Assembly: GCF_963675165.1 (NCBI RefSeq)
Contig: NC_087393.1
Coordinates: forward strand, 3,415,502-3,479,501
Origin: Halichondria panicea
Lineage: Eukaryota > Porifera > Demospongiae > Suberitida > Halichondriidae
Length of the DNA: 64,000 bases
Direction: 5' to 3'
Positions 1-11,360 of this stretch are shown in pieces; positions within the stretch are counted from its first letter, which is position 1; each line of letters opens with the position of its first letter. The notes beneath the pieces were generated by a model. The model ran no database searches and was not told the origin of the DNA. It saw only the letters and a list, made by a program, of their open reading frames with translations. The position numbers and the translations under genes were made by a program.

Positions 1-408
1 TGAGCTCCATGAATATGATTAGATCCTACACTGTACTGTGTCATACGTACTGTTAGTCTGTCATGTACATAGTACGTGTAGTGACATACCTACGTGCAGG
101 TGATTGGTGTTTGAAATAATTATTTTCTTAGCTATATATACAGTCATGTGTTCATAAACTTCCTCTGACTCTGAAAGCGTTGATGCATAGTGATACACTT
201 TGTGTGCATTCAGTTTATTATAAACAAACATGTTGTCTATTGCTATATCAGAACTTTCTGCTTTGGATTGTAACATAAAAATTATTATCAGCTAAGCTCG
301 GTTTGTTCGTTCCTGACCCGGGTCCATGTATGTGCATGCACTTGCGTATTTATCATTTCCTGAACTGCTCTTTGTGTTGCAATTGATGGTTTGATGATGA
401 TTGTGCAG
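1..408. other. Intronic or upstream sequence, no exon seen
   Basis: No splice-bounded coding stretch is visible. The first recognisable exon of the receptor gene begins at 409 after a TTGTGCAG acceptor, so this is probably intron of that gene, whose ligand-binding exons lie outside the window. A CACACACA run is just downstream, at about 481. Confidence 0.5.
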
Positions 409-3400
409 GGGTTAGTGAACCTTGGGGGTAACAGAGAGATTGCTCCTGTCATTAGTTTCCGTCAGTACCGAAGTGAGTGACACACACACTGTGTATGTGT
501 TCTGCATGTACAGTACAATACGTACAGCTAGGGTAATTGCCAATAATTATTGAACCTGATAATCACACAATAATTATATGTTTTCACGTAGCGAGTGGCA
601 ACCAACAACTGGTGTCCATTTTCATTGGGAACGATTCTTACTTTCAGAATGCAGATGAAGTATTTCCCTGTAAGTTGAAACTTAATCATCAAAGGGATTC
701 TATTTCTCAAGTGTTATCATAAAGTAGTGTTTTAATTTGACAACGAAATTAGTCACCCTGAATGTTGTTTTCCCTCGATCTTAGCTCCTGGAACTCCAAC
801 TGATGAGCAATATGTTTTCATCTCTGAACCCTTGTTCATCGTCTACACCATCTTATCCTGTGTGGGCATCCTGTTTGCGTTTGTAGTGGCTCTCTTTCTT
901 TGTGTCTTCAGGCAACGAACGTGAGTGTATATTAATGCCGTCTTTTCTTGCGGCCTGGTTTGAGACTAAGTATCGATATCCCTTCACTACTGTATACTTA
1001 ACATTATAAAGCTCTGTTCGTTCACCCATACTATCACCACACTATCCTAGTGTCAGTTACAGCTACTTTTTGATACATGTATATACATCCTTGAAGCCTT
1101 TGTAGACTACCGTACATAGCGTGATTAAGTGGTTCAGTCTCTAGCACACCCACAACACAATCTAAGTGATTTTCCACATCTCCACACAGGGTGATCAAGC
1201 TGTCTAGTCCCCTACTGAATATGCTCATCATTGGTGGTACAGTATTGTTCTATATTGACGTCATCCTGTTCGGTATCGACATAGGAACCTCCCCCTTTTC
1301 TACCGTCACTGCTCTCTGCATGGTGAGATGCTCACTTACTCTGCTTTGTTCAAAATATCCTGATCTGTATTATTTATATAATTGCCAACCCAGTCCATGC
1401 ACCTCTGACACGTACTATTAACTCACAGTAAATGCAATAAAATTATAGTGATTCTAACATCCTGTTTGGTGATCAATAATACGAACAAGATTAGTTCATC
1501 TGTTCAAAGACCCTTAAAAATGCCGAATATTGACTTCACCCTGTTATTTGTATGGCTATAGCCATGGGAATTGTAAGGCTGTTGCAATAGTTGACATAGT
1601 TATAGTTCAAGTACAATAACAGTGACTAATGAACTCGTATATAAACAAAGGAAGCCTTGTGTAACTGTTAGGGTAGTGATGCAGTATCACATATCATATA
1701 TTTATACATGCACGTTCTTGCAATGATAACGTAATGTAAATACCCCCCCCCCCCCCCCCACTGGGATGTGTACCTCATTGCTTTGAGCTGCCAATAATAT
1801 TCATATGGTGGTGGTTGTTATAAACTGTCTATTTTGTTGATGTTTTTTTATCACTAACTCTGCTTTGTCTCCATTCACCCACCCACCCAGATTCGACTAT
1901 GGGTGACCACCTTCTCTTTCTCCCTCCTGTTCGGTCCCATCTTTCTCAAGATCTGGAGAGTCCATTACGCCTTCTTCTCCAGAAATAGAGACAAGAAACG
2001 AAAAGTGAAGGTACTAAAAGGCAATGAAACACCTCTATAGTGGCTTCCTACACTAGGATTGTGGGTGGTTTGTACTAACCACCTCTAGACACAAAAAAAT
2101 ACCCAAAATGTACAACCACCTGTTATGCCTATTGTAGTTTTACCACATGATAGGCTGCTAATCTGTGTGTTGATAAGGCCACTATGCATGCACTTAGAAA
2201 ATTCTGGGCACAATACATCACACTTCTCGATCTTACCCATGAGGAGCATAATTATTAGACGTGTCATCATTGCCTTAGTGCACACAGAGGTTTCCATTGT
2301 GTAGTCGCTATGCCATATGTCGTTATATGTTTTTGTTTGTTCTTGACAGATTGTTCCAGACTGGGTATTGTTTATTGCCATGGGAGTCTTGCTAACGGCC
2401 GATGTGTTCTTCATGCTCTTTGTGACAGTCTTTCCTGATGCTAGACTAAGCCTGGAAAATCAGAACCTTGAAGTCTCTGTAACCGTGAGTACAATAGATA
2501 GTTGCGAATGAGTGATATGTTTATCCAACTCACCACAACAAGAAGCATTGCTACACACTAAACACACACACACGCACACACACACACACACACATTGGAA
2601 CGATGTGTGTGTGTTTGTGGAACACCCACCCACACATTGTTCCATCCACACCACCTCACCCCCTTCTCACACACACAGTCACCAGACCTACCACAAATAA
2701 TTGGCGTGTGTATTGCTCCACATTCGACTATTTGGATAATAGTTTTGTTCGTCTACAAGGGGCTCCCCCTACTGATTGGACTGTTCCTGGCTTTCGAAAC
2801 AAGAAATGTTAAAATAAGACAACTGAACGATTCCAAAATAATTGGAATGTCTGTCTACTGTGTAGCCATTCTCTCATTTGCGGCGGCCATAATAGGATAT
2901 CTTATACAAACACCTGATGTCTTCTATGGTGTTATTGGGATTCTCATCATTGTGTGCAACACCACAGTCCTTTGCTTACTTTTGATACCAAAGGTAGTAC
3001 CTGCATGTAACACCTTGTGATTCCTGTTAAATTAACTTACGTAGAGTTTCATAGTTTGGATCAAAGGGCATCACAGGAAAGTGTGTGCTAATTTAGTATG
3101 CAGATCATATGCTTAATATCACCCAAAAGGGAAACAGTACTTCCTCTCCATTGTTATAGCATACTGATACAGTATTATGTTGAAGCTTGAATTTCATTTC
3201 TGTTAAACTCCCCTCCCCCTCATCCGCATTCAGCATGTATACAATTCTACAGTTCTATGCTTTGTGGAAGGATCCAGAGGGCTTGCGAGTTTTATCCTCT
3301 CCACAGCCACAGCATTCATCTGAAGTATTTGACACAATTTCAGGGCTCAGTGATGAAGTTAAAAAACTAAAGCAGGAATTGAATAGGGTGGGTGGCTGAG

Positions 3401-3735
3401 TGATCGCACATGTTATCAAACTTATTATTGATTCTATATAATTATACAAATCTACATACCTCAGTTCCTTTGTTATACGTTAATGATCTTAATCAATCCT
3501 TGTTGTTGTTGTACTTTTCCCTGTATGACAGTATGAGATAGAGCTGTGCACATGTGTATCATGTGATTGTTTCTATATGCAGCTGAGCAGTCCACCTGCT
3601 GAAGGGAACATGTCAATAGACGATCGATCGAGGACTATTGATGACAGTTTCAAGATTGATGACAGCAACGGGGGTAATGTTCAAGTACTAGTCGACAAGA
3701 AAACTGTTCATTTTACCCCATCAGTCAACAATTAG
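409..3735 (+). CDS. GABA-B-type class C GPCR, C-terminal part (partial)
   Basis: Nine exons: 409-472, 592-669, 785-920, 1190-1322, 1891-2010, 2350-2484, 2679-2993, 3253-3387 and 3583-3735. All junctions are GT-AG and in phase (423 codons including TAG). The first two exons are the end of the Venus-flytrap ligand domain. TM1 lies in exon 3 and TM2 in exon 4. Exon 5 gives TM3, exon 6 TM4, and exon 7 TM5-7, with FETRNVKIRQLNDSKIIGMS, very close to the GABA-B signature ETRNVxxxxLNDSKxIGMSV. The tail has PKFYALWKDPEG followed by a short coiled coil (GLSDEVKKLKQELNR), as in GABA-B subunits that dimerise through the tail. It should be a plasma-membrane metabotropic receptor acting through G proteins; the ligand cannot be told because most of the binding domain is outside. 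It converges on a second, intronless GABA-B-like gene at 4005. The 5' part is cut by the window edge. Confidence 0.9.
1742..1759. repeat. Poly-C tract
   Basis: An uninterrupted run of about 18 cytosines lies in the intron between exons 4 and 5 of the receptor gene. On the minus strand it is a G run that could fold as a G-quadruplex. Confidence 0.85.
2562..2593. repeat. (CA)n microsatellite
   Basis: A CA dinucleotide run with one interruption lies in the intron before the TM5-7 exon. A GTGTGTG run follows closely, so the two could pair. Confidence 0.8.
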
Positions 3736-3874
3736 GCAATTAGGTAGAACTCTTTGTAGTGTGACACCCTTTGCACCATTATTATGGTGCCCAGAAAATA
3801 TCAGTCAATTTTTCTTTCTTGTTTAAAACATTTCACAAAAATATTGTATACTATAATTATAATTATAATGAGTG

Positions 3875-3880
3875 AATAAA
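3875..3880 (+). promoter_or_regulatory. Probable poly(A) signal of the receptor gene
   Basis: AATAAA lies 140 bases after the stop at 3735, in AT-rich sequence, before the 3' end of the opposing gene. It is the first canonical hexamer after the stop. Confidence 0.5.
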
Positions 3881-4004
3881 AAAACTTGAATTAACAATTA
3901 AGTGACTTGGTGATAAAACAGTTATTCAACACATTGCACACAGTACGCATATACAATGTACGTGACACACAAGAGTTGAAACACACACATAATATGGTTG
4001 TAGC

Positions 4005-6311
4005 TTACACAGCAACAGTATGGGTCAATGTGGAGAAAGTATCTGTTTTTGTCCTGAGTTGCAACTTTCTATCTGTTACCGATTGTTTCCACTTGTTTTT
4101 AATGAGTGACACAACTGGTGGGGCAAATAGAAGCAGTAAACTGCTCAATAAAATCCCGGACAAAATGAGCATGAGCAAAATGTAGTGGATGTGTTGGTCC
4201 CAATTGACGCTCTGTAGTGTAGCAATAAACACAAATGGGTATCCGAACCAAGTTATCAATATTTGACAGAATGCTAGGATGCTTATGCTCTTGACTGTTT
4301 TGAACTGACGGTTGATGTGCCGCAATGGTAGTGACAACCCCAAAGAGAGAAATAACAACACCCCAACGTACAGTATAGGTAGAAGTTCCCAAATTCTAGG
4401 AACACATATTGCTCTATTGGATTCAGTCAAATCATTTATGAATGTCATTTCTTTCCAAATATGCTCAGTGGAGGTGACAGATATTGATATTAATATGACA
4501 ACCACTGGAGAGACGAGTCCAAGTACACATAGGGCCAGTACAGAGTCTCGTAGAAGCAGTCCACCAGGGCGGGTGAAATGAATAAATATACGGTAGATTC
4601 GAAAAGTTTTCATTAACACTGTGGCTACAATGAGAGTGAAACCTGTTTGAATGAGCCATATATATACATTGCAGAGAGTATCTCCCACAAGTTGAGGATT
4701 ACTACTCACAAGACGAAAGTTTTTCCAATCGATTACTGTAAGCAGAACCATTCCAAACAGTAACAAATAGCAGCCTATGAAGATCAGGTTATTCAGCCTT
4801 GGGCTGTTGGCTTTTATTAAAGGGTCCTTCGACTGCCATAGATTCACAAGGTGTATAGAAATAGTCAAAACAAGCAGTAAACCAATGAATATAAACCCAA
4901 TTGCAGCTACTCCTGTTTGTATTCCAACATACTTCTTAGGAAAGTAGTCTTTAATAAATGATCCATTTATATAATCACTAGAGGTTCCTATGAGATTCAA
5001 TTTTCCGCTTACTACTTGTTTGAAAGTAATGACACTGTGAGTTTGACCGGTGTTATTATCGAACTTTATCATTCCTGAGGCTCCTTGAAATACGTCAAGT
5101 GTCAATATATTCTCTTTAATAGCTCTCGCAATTTCCTTACTCTCCACTGAGCCAGGTCTAAAGCGTGAAGTGAGATTGTGCTCGAGCCTTCCCTTGCGAA
5201 TTGCCTGATCCAAGCTAAGTCCAAGCGTCCATACCGCATCATAAAACACAGGAGCGTATGAAATACCATGAGGATACTGACCAAAGACATCTATTCCCTG
5301 CTCACCTGAGTAAGCATTCACCTCAGCTGTGTAGCTGTCATTGAATTCGTCATAGTTCTGTTTTGAGACAATTTGTGTTTTGCTGTCGTCAGCAACCAGC
5401 TGATATTGAAGAAAGACAGATTTCTCAAAGGCTCCCATCAACTCTTCATTGGTGCAAGAGCTCTGATCGTTCGGATTTATAAGAATGCTTCTCTCGATAA
5501 AAAACCATTGGGTCTGTTTGTATATTAATTGAGGCATACTTTTGTATGCAAAACACATAAACTTATCAGCAGTGTTGCGGCTTAGCAACACAATGAATAC
5601 TCTCAGGTTTGATCTGGTGATATCCTGGTTAGCATTGAAATTTGCTTCACCATCCGTAACACGAAATGTTGTGATATTATATAGAGTGTCGTCAAAGATA
5701 CCAGGAACGGACTTGTACAAGTCCACCCAAAAAGTGCTAGAAACATCCAAAATGATACCCATTGAATTCCACTGTTCTTGAACGGCTAGTTTCTTCATAG
5801 CAATTAGAAATGCATTCCCAGAGCTAAGTGTGGAAAATGTAAAGGGGAATCGTGTTCTGTTCTCTAGGGTAGGACTTGTTCCAATGGTTACTTGCACAAG
5901 AGGATTTCTTTGAGGCACACTGAGACCACCAAGATCGATCGCATTCACAGAGCAAGCTGGTCCAACTATGCCGAGAATGTTCTGTTCACCATAAATCACT
6001 GTCTTTGCATATGTATCTAGCAGTCTGCCTTCCCTCCCCACCAAATCATGACAACTGATGCTTTTTTCAATCAGCACAAGTTCATGTTCAGGTAGAATAT
6101 CTGATCTGTTGTTGATCTGGTTGGCAGCTAATCTTGCAGCTGGAACCAGAGCTGGTCCTCCATCCCAGCCAAACTGACTGCTATCTTCATCGTGAAATGG
6201 AGTCAGTATGAGCAAATTGAGCTTGGTCTTTGATCCACTTGCACTGGGTTCGAGTAGATTTAGCAGTTGCAATGTCACAACAAAGTTCCACACAAATAAC
6301 AACGGCCTCAT
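4005..6311 (-). CDS. Intronless GABA-B-like class C GPCR, full length
   Basis: One uninterrupted frame of 768 residues from ATG at 6311 (a TTG two codons upstream is less likely). Residues 1 to about 25 form a hydrophobic signal peptide. Residues about 30-440 match a Venus-flytrap (ANF-receptor type) ligand domain, with features such as GIVGPACSVNA, FPFTFSTLSSGN and GMIKFDNNTGQ, the last like the GABA-B motif G.V.F...G. Residues about 470-745 hold seven hydrophobic segments with KANSPRLNNLIFIGCYLLL (TM2), as in GABA-B receptors. The C-tail is short (about 25 residues) and shows no coiled coil, unlike the neighbouring receptor. It should act as a plasma-membrane metabotropic receptor with unknown ligand. 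The absence of introns next to a nine-intron relative suggests retroposition or secondary intron loss. Tail-to-tail with the gene ending at 3735, 269 bases apart. Confidence 0.9.
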   Translation of the reverse strand: MRPLLFVWNFVVTLQLLNLLEPSASGSKTKLNLLILTPFHDEDSSQFGWDGGPALVPAARLAANQINNRSDILPEHELVLIEKSISCHDLVGREGRLLDTYAKTVIYGEQNILGIVGPACSVNAIDLGGLSVPQRNPLVQVTIGTSPTLENRTRFPFTFSTLSSGNAFLIAMKKLAVQEQWNSMGIILDVSSTFWVDLYKSVPGIFDDTLYNITTFRVTDGEANFNANQDITRSNLRVFIVLLSRNTADKFMCFAYKSMPQLIYKQTQWFFIERSILINPNDQSSCTNEELMGAFEKSVFLQYQLVADDSKTQIVSKQNYDEFNDSYTAEVNAYSGEQGIDVFGQYPHGISYAPVFYDAVWTLGLSLDQAIRKGRLEHNLTSRFRPGSVESKEIARAIKENILTLDVFQGASGMIKFDNNTGQTHSVITFKQVVSGKLNLIGTSSDYINGSFIKDYFPKKYVGIQTGVAAIGFIFIGLLLVLTISIHLVNLWQSKDPLIKANSPRLNNLIFIGCYLLLFGMVLLTVIDWKNFRLVSSNPQLVGDTLCNVYIWLIQTGFTLIVATVLMKTFRIYRIFIHFTRPGGLLLRDSVLALCVLGLVSPVVVILISISVTSTEHIWKEMTFINDLTESNRAICVPRIWELLPILYVGVLLFLSLGLSLPLRHINRQFKTVKSISILAFCQILITWFGYPFVFIATLQSVNWDQHIHYILLMLILSGILLSSLLLLFAPPVVSLIKNKWKQSVTDRKLQLRTKTDTFSTLTHTVAV

Positions 6312-6684
6312 TCTCAAAGAAGTACTTATACTAGACTATAGATTTTGTTTTAGATCGAAGTCTAACACTTCGTACTAAAATTACGATAATGAATTAATGA
6401 GCTGACTGGATCGACATGATAATTATCATTATAATTAGCAAGTTATTTACGCAAAAACCCACATCCTGATATAATCTATTAATTTTTGTCCAGCTCAGCA
6501 CATCACACACAAGTTATTTCTGTGTAATGTGCTCCTGCACACACACAAGCAATGCACCTCTGGCCTCTGAACTTGCTAAATTGTGGATTAAAATTTAATC
6601 CACAATTAATTACAATGCTGACATTATGAATTATGAATTATAAAGGCAATACACGACCACAATGTCATAATAATACATAAAGCG

Positions 6685-7793
<1,109 letters not shown>

Positions 7794-10376
7794 ATGAGCA
7801 ACGCCATAGTGCAAACAACCTCTCATGGTAGCAATGGGCTACTGTTTGCTGGTTGGAACCAGGACCAAGGTGAGATTGCTACACAGGCTAGCTAGCTAGC
7901 TCATGCTCATGTAGAGCTACATGTACGTGGCTACTATACTGGATGTGAATTCATAAATGCTGTGCAATCAGGATGCTTTGCTTGTGGCATGGAGAATGGA
8001 TTCAGGATATACAACTGTGACCCACTGAAGGAAAAAGAGAGACAAGGTAAGACAACTGTAGGTACTAGGTTTGCAACACCTTGCAATTGTCTATTTTATT
8101 TCTTCAACAGATTTTGAAGACGGTGGACTAGGTTATGTGGAGATGTTGTTTCGATGTAATTATCTGGCGCTAGTTGGAGGTGGACCTCGTCCAAAGTATC
8201 CCACAAATAAAGGTATGCAGCCAGTCAACCATTCTGTAACATACTGCCTGTAAATGTTTTCTCAGTTGTGATTTGGGACGATCTTAAAAAAGAACATGTT
8301 GCTATTCTTGAGTTTCCAAGTCCTGTAAAGGCTGTCAAATTACGCAGAGACAAGTAAGTGAAATTATGAAATATGTGTTGTGTTATAATAGTATTAAACT
8401 TAGTACTCAGTCACATAGTAATGTTGTGACTACAAGTTGGCCCATGAGAAGTTTCCCTTGACCAGTTGAATTTTTGTGGTAAATAATAAATTATTATGTT
8501 CCGCCCCTTAGTTCACTTTTCTACACACACACACACACACAGAATTGTTGTGGTGCTGGATAATAGAATAAGTATATTCAACTTCACAAGAAATCCACAA
8601 GAGCTGCATCAGATTGACACTGCCCCTAATCCCAGAGGTAAGTGATTCAACTATAGAACGTACTCCTCACTCACTAATAAGCAAGGGGTTTTAGTTTGCA
8701 GCAAAGCGCTGTACCTCAAACTGCTTTACTGGAAACGTGTGTAGTTGGCTGGTATTGAAATTACATGTAACTTGGCAGATTTTTTTAGTGCCGTTTGGCA
8801 TGCTGTAGCTGATTCTATAGTCTTATAAAATCCCTCCCCCTCCTTCTCCAAAATAATTATGTGCCTCCACCCCTTTAGTATTCAAGCTTCTCTATTTAGT
8901 ACGCTACTACTACTTTTAATAGCCTTTACATATGATCTGGTATCTCCTCTCCCTCTGCAGGTCTGTGTGTCCTCTGTCCCAACTCAAACAACTCCCTGCT
9001 GGCATATCCCGGGCTTGAGACTGGCCACGTCAATCTAGTGGACCTGGGTGACATGCATAGACAACCAGTGGACATAACCGCCCATGAAGCTTCACTCAGT
9101 TGTATTGCTCTCAACTTGCAAGGCACTCGATTGGCTACAGCATCTGAGAAGGTAGCTCCCTGGGCATAATAATCAAGCTTACCTTTTAGCGCGTGCTTTA
9201 GATGAGGTACCCTTGGGTACACATTAAAGTCTGTACTTTGGTGTTGTTGCTGTATTGGAATGCTGTTATCTAAAGGTGCATCACTTGAGGAGATGAATTA
9301 ATTATACTGAAACTTTGTTGAAACATGCCGTTACTGAAGCTTTGGTACCTCTGTGGAGTTTCTCTTCTAACCATGCTATGAATAGTTTATGACAGTGTCT
9401 ATTATTGACAAACCCACAAATTAGTATAACTGCTTCTTCAGCAAATCCATTGTATTTTATAGGGCACTCTGATCAGAGTGTACGACACTACCACTCATGA
9501 CCAAATACTGGAGCTGAGGAGAGGAGCTGCTCATGCCAACATTTATTGGTGAGTTTGATCGCACTTGTTGTTAGTCTACTGCACTATTTGTAGAAAACTA
9601 CAAAATATAGATCATCTTAGCTATCCTGTACGTACCTCTAATCTGTCATGTACATGTACATGTATGTAAATAGTTTCATTGGAGAGCCCAAGTCACACGT
9701 GAGAAGAAGTATTGTACCTGTAATAATTATTAAACAGTTGCTGATTGCTTTGTACAGCATCAACTTCAACCAGGACTCTTCCCTGTTGTGTGTTTCCAGT
9801 GATCACGGAACAATACACATCTTTGCTTCAGAGGATCCAGCCAAGAATAAGCAATCCAGGTAATGACTGCTCTGGTGTTAGCTACCATGACTAAAATATG
9901 TATGCCCCTCTTGAATACATGCTTCATGATTAAACTCTGGAGAAATTTAAAGATTGACTCGTAAGTTTTTTTGTGGCTTTGCATGTATCTGCACTCAATT
10001 TTACAGATTGTGTCCGTTGTGTAGAGAGAGGTTGCCCTTCATTTTTCAAACACTGTACTCTGTTAGTTGTTGAGTTGTTGTTTTTCTTTTTGCATAGTTT
10101 TGCTAAGGCCCGAGGCATTCTTCCCAAGTACTTTAGTTCCAGATGGAGTTTTACCAAACTCACAGTCCCTGGATCCATGAAATGCACCTGTGCCTTTGGC
10201 AGTGATAAAAAGTCTGTTATTGGTGAGTCCATAATAATTCAAGCAAGCAACCACATGCAAATTGACCCTTTGTAGCTATCTGTGCTGATGGAAGTTATTA
10301 CAAGTACTCATTCAACAGCAAAGGAGAGTCGCGTAGAGATAGCTACTCTAGATTTCTCCAAATGACTGATGACTAG
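7794..10376 (+). CDS. WDR45B: WIPI3/WDR45B, phosphoinositide-binding autophagy propeller
   Basis: Ten exons: 7794-7869, 7972-8046, 8111-8212, 8266-8353, 8543-8637, 8961-9151, 9463-9548, 9758-9859, 10098-10222 and 10276-10376. They total 1041 nt, or 346 residues; human WDR45B has 344. Colinear family features include [74 protein letters not shown] and [21 protein letters not shown]. The phosphoinositide motif is LRRG at about 227-230, the WIPI3/4 version of FRRG. The seven-bladed PROPPIN binds PI3P/PI(3,5)P2 through two sites around this motif and works with ATG2 in autophagosome formation. The C-terminus [18 protein letters not shown] matches blade 7. The match is closer to WDR45B than to WDR45 or WIPI1/2. 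All introns are short (about 50-310 bases). Confidence 0.96.
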
Positions 10377-11326
10377 TTACATTTCTGATTGAACTGTTTT
10401 TTAATTACCTTTTTATTTCATGCAGTGTGTATTTAGACTGTTTGCAAGATTCTAATTTTGATGAACACTCAGATTATTATTATGATTAAACTGAGGTCAT
10501 GCAACATGACGTGTATAAGATAAAATACGGGGATAATTGGAGGGAACAAAGAACAAACATCACACCGCTTTTATTCATTGAAGTGTCATGTGATGAATGC
10601 TTAGTGAACTGATTGGTTGAAAAACACGAGCATGCGCATAAACACAACTTCCATGAGTGTAGCTAGCAACAATTTTCTCGATGTAAATAGATAGAAAAGG
10701 TGAGCTTGCTGTACTCTCTTACTTGGTATCACGTACTTACAACACTTTATTGTTTCTCTGCAACTTAACATATAGGAAGTGAGCAGACAATTCATTGAAA
10801 GAATCCTGGACATCATCAAATAGATTGGATTTCCATTGAAGTGGGTGGAGTGCAACTGTTTCCATATGATTTTGTACCTAAAGAATCTAGCCAGCTTACC
10901 ATCAATGATCTCCCACCATAATATTAGTATCTACTGTCACGATTTTGTACATAACTGCAATGTAACTGTGGTAGGAATGCTATAAGTATAATTAAGTTAA
11001 GTAATCACTTCATAAAATAGTAGTAAATATTAATTATGCATGTCTTTGCTAGCCTAGGGCAAATCAATCTGTAGGCAACATTGCGCCGGGCCTTGTCTAT
11101 AACTATTTTCTTTTGGCAGTGTATTTACTTATGTGTGCAAAATGATTAGCAATCGAATAATTATGTAATGAACGTTTGTGGATTCGTTTGTGGATTCAAC
11201 TATAATGTTAAGCAGTTTGTTTGTATGTGCACATCACTACTTTCACTGATACTTTCATTAAACAGTATGCAAGTACATGTATGTTGTTTTTCACCTACAG
11301 GTTTAACTTACCTTCTGTAGGGATAA
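10377..11326. other. Intergenic region upstream of the zinc-cluster gene
   Basis: No convincing exon. The end (11291-11300, TCACCTACAG) looks like a splice acceptor followed by a short leader, so a non-coding 5' exon of the next gene may lie in this stretch. The rest is AT-rich with no recognisable repeat. Confidence 0.45.
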
Positions 11327-11356
11327 ATGGATGTCGTAGCCATGTCATGTCTGTAG
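11327..11356 (+). promoter_or_regulatory. Upstream ORF in the leader of the zinc-cluster gene
   Basis: A nine-codon frame (ATG GAT GTC ... CTG TAG) ends four bases before the main ATG at 11361, in a different frame, and itself contains a second ATG. If the leader starts at the acceptor at 11300 or earlier, the ribosome meets this frame first, which usually lowers or gates translation of the main frame. Confidence 0.4.
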
Positions 11357-11360
11357 TGAA

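Noticed and set aside
9930-10232. 100-codon minus-strand frame opposite WDR45B
   Set aside because: It is antisense to verified exons with no homology; a shadow.
10601-10855. Minus-strand 84-codon frame in the spacer
   Set aside because: No family features, no splice context, and low-complexity start region.
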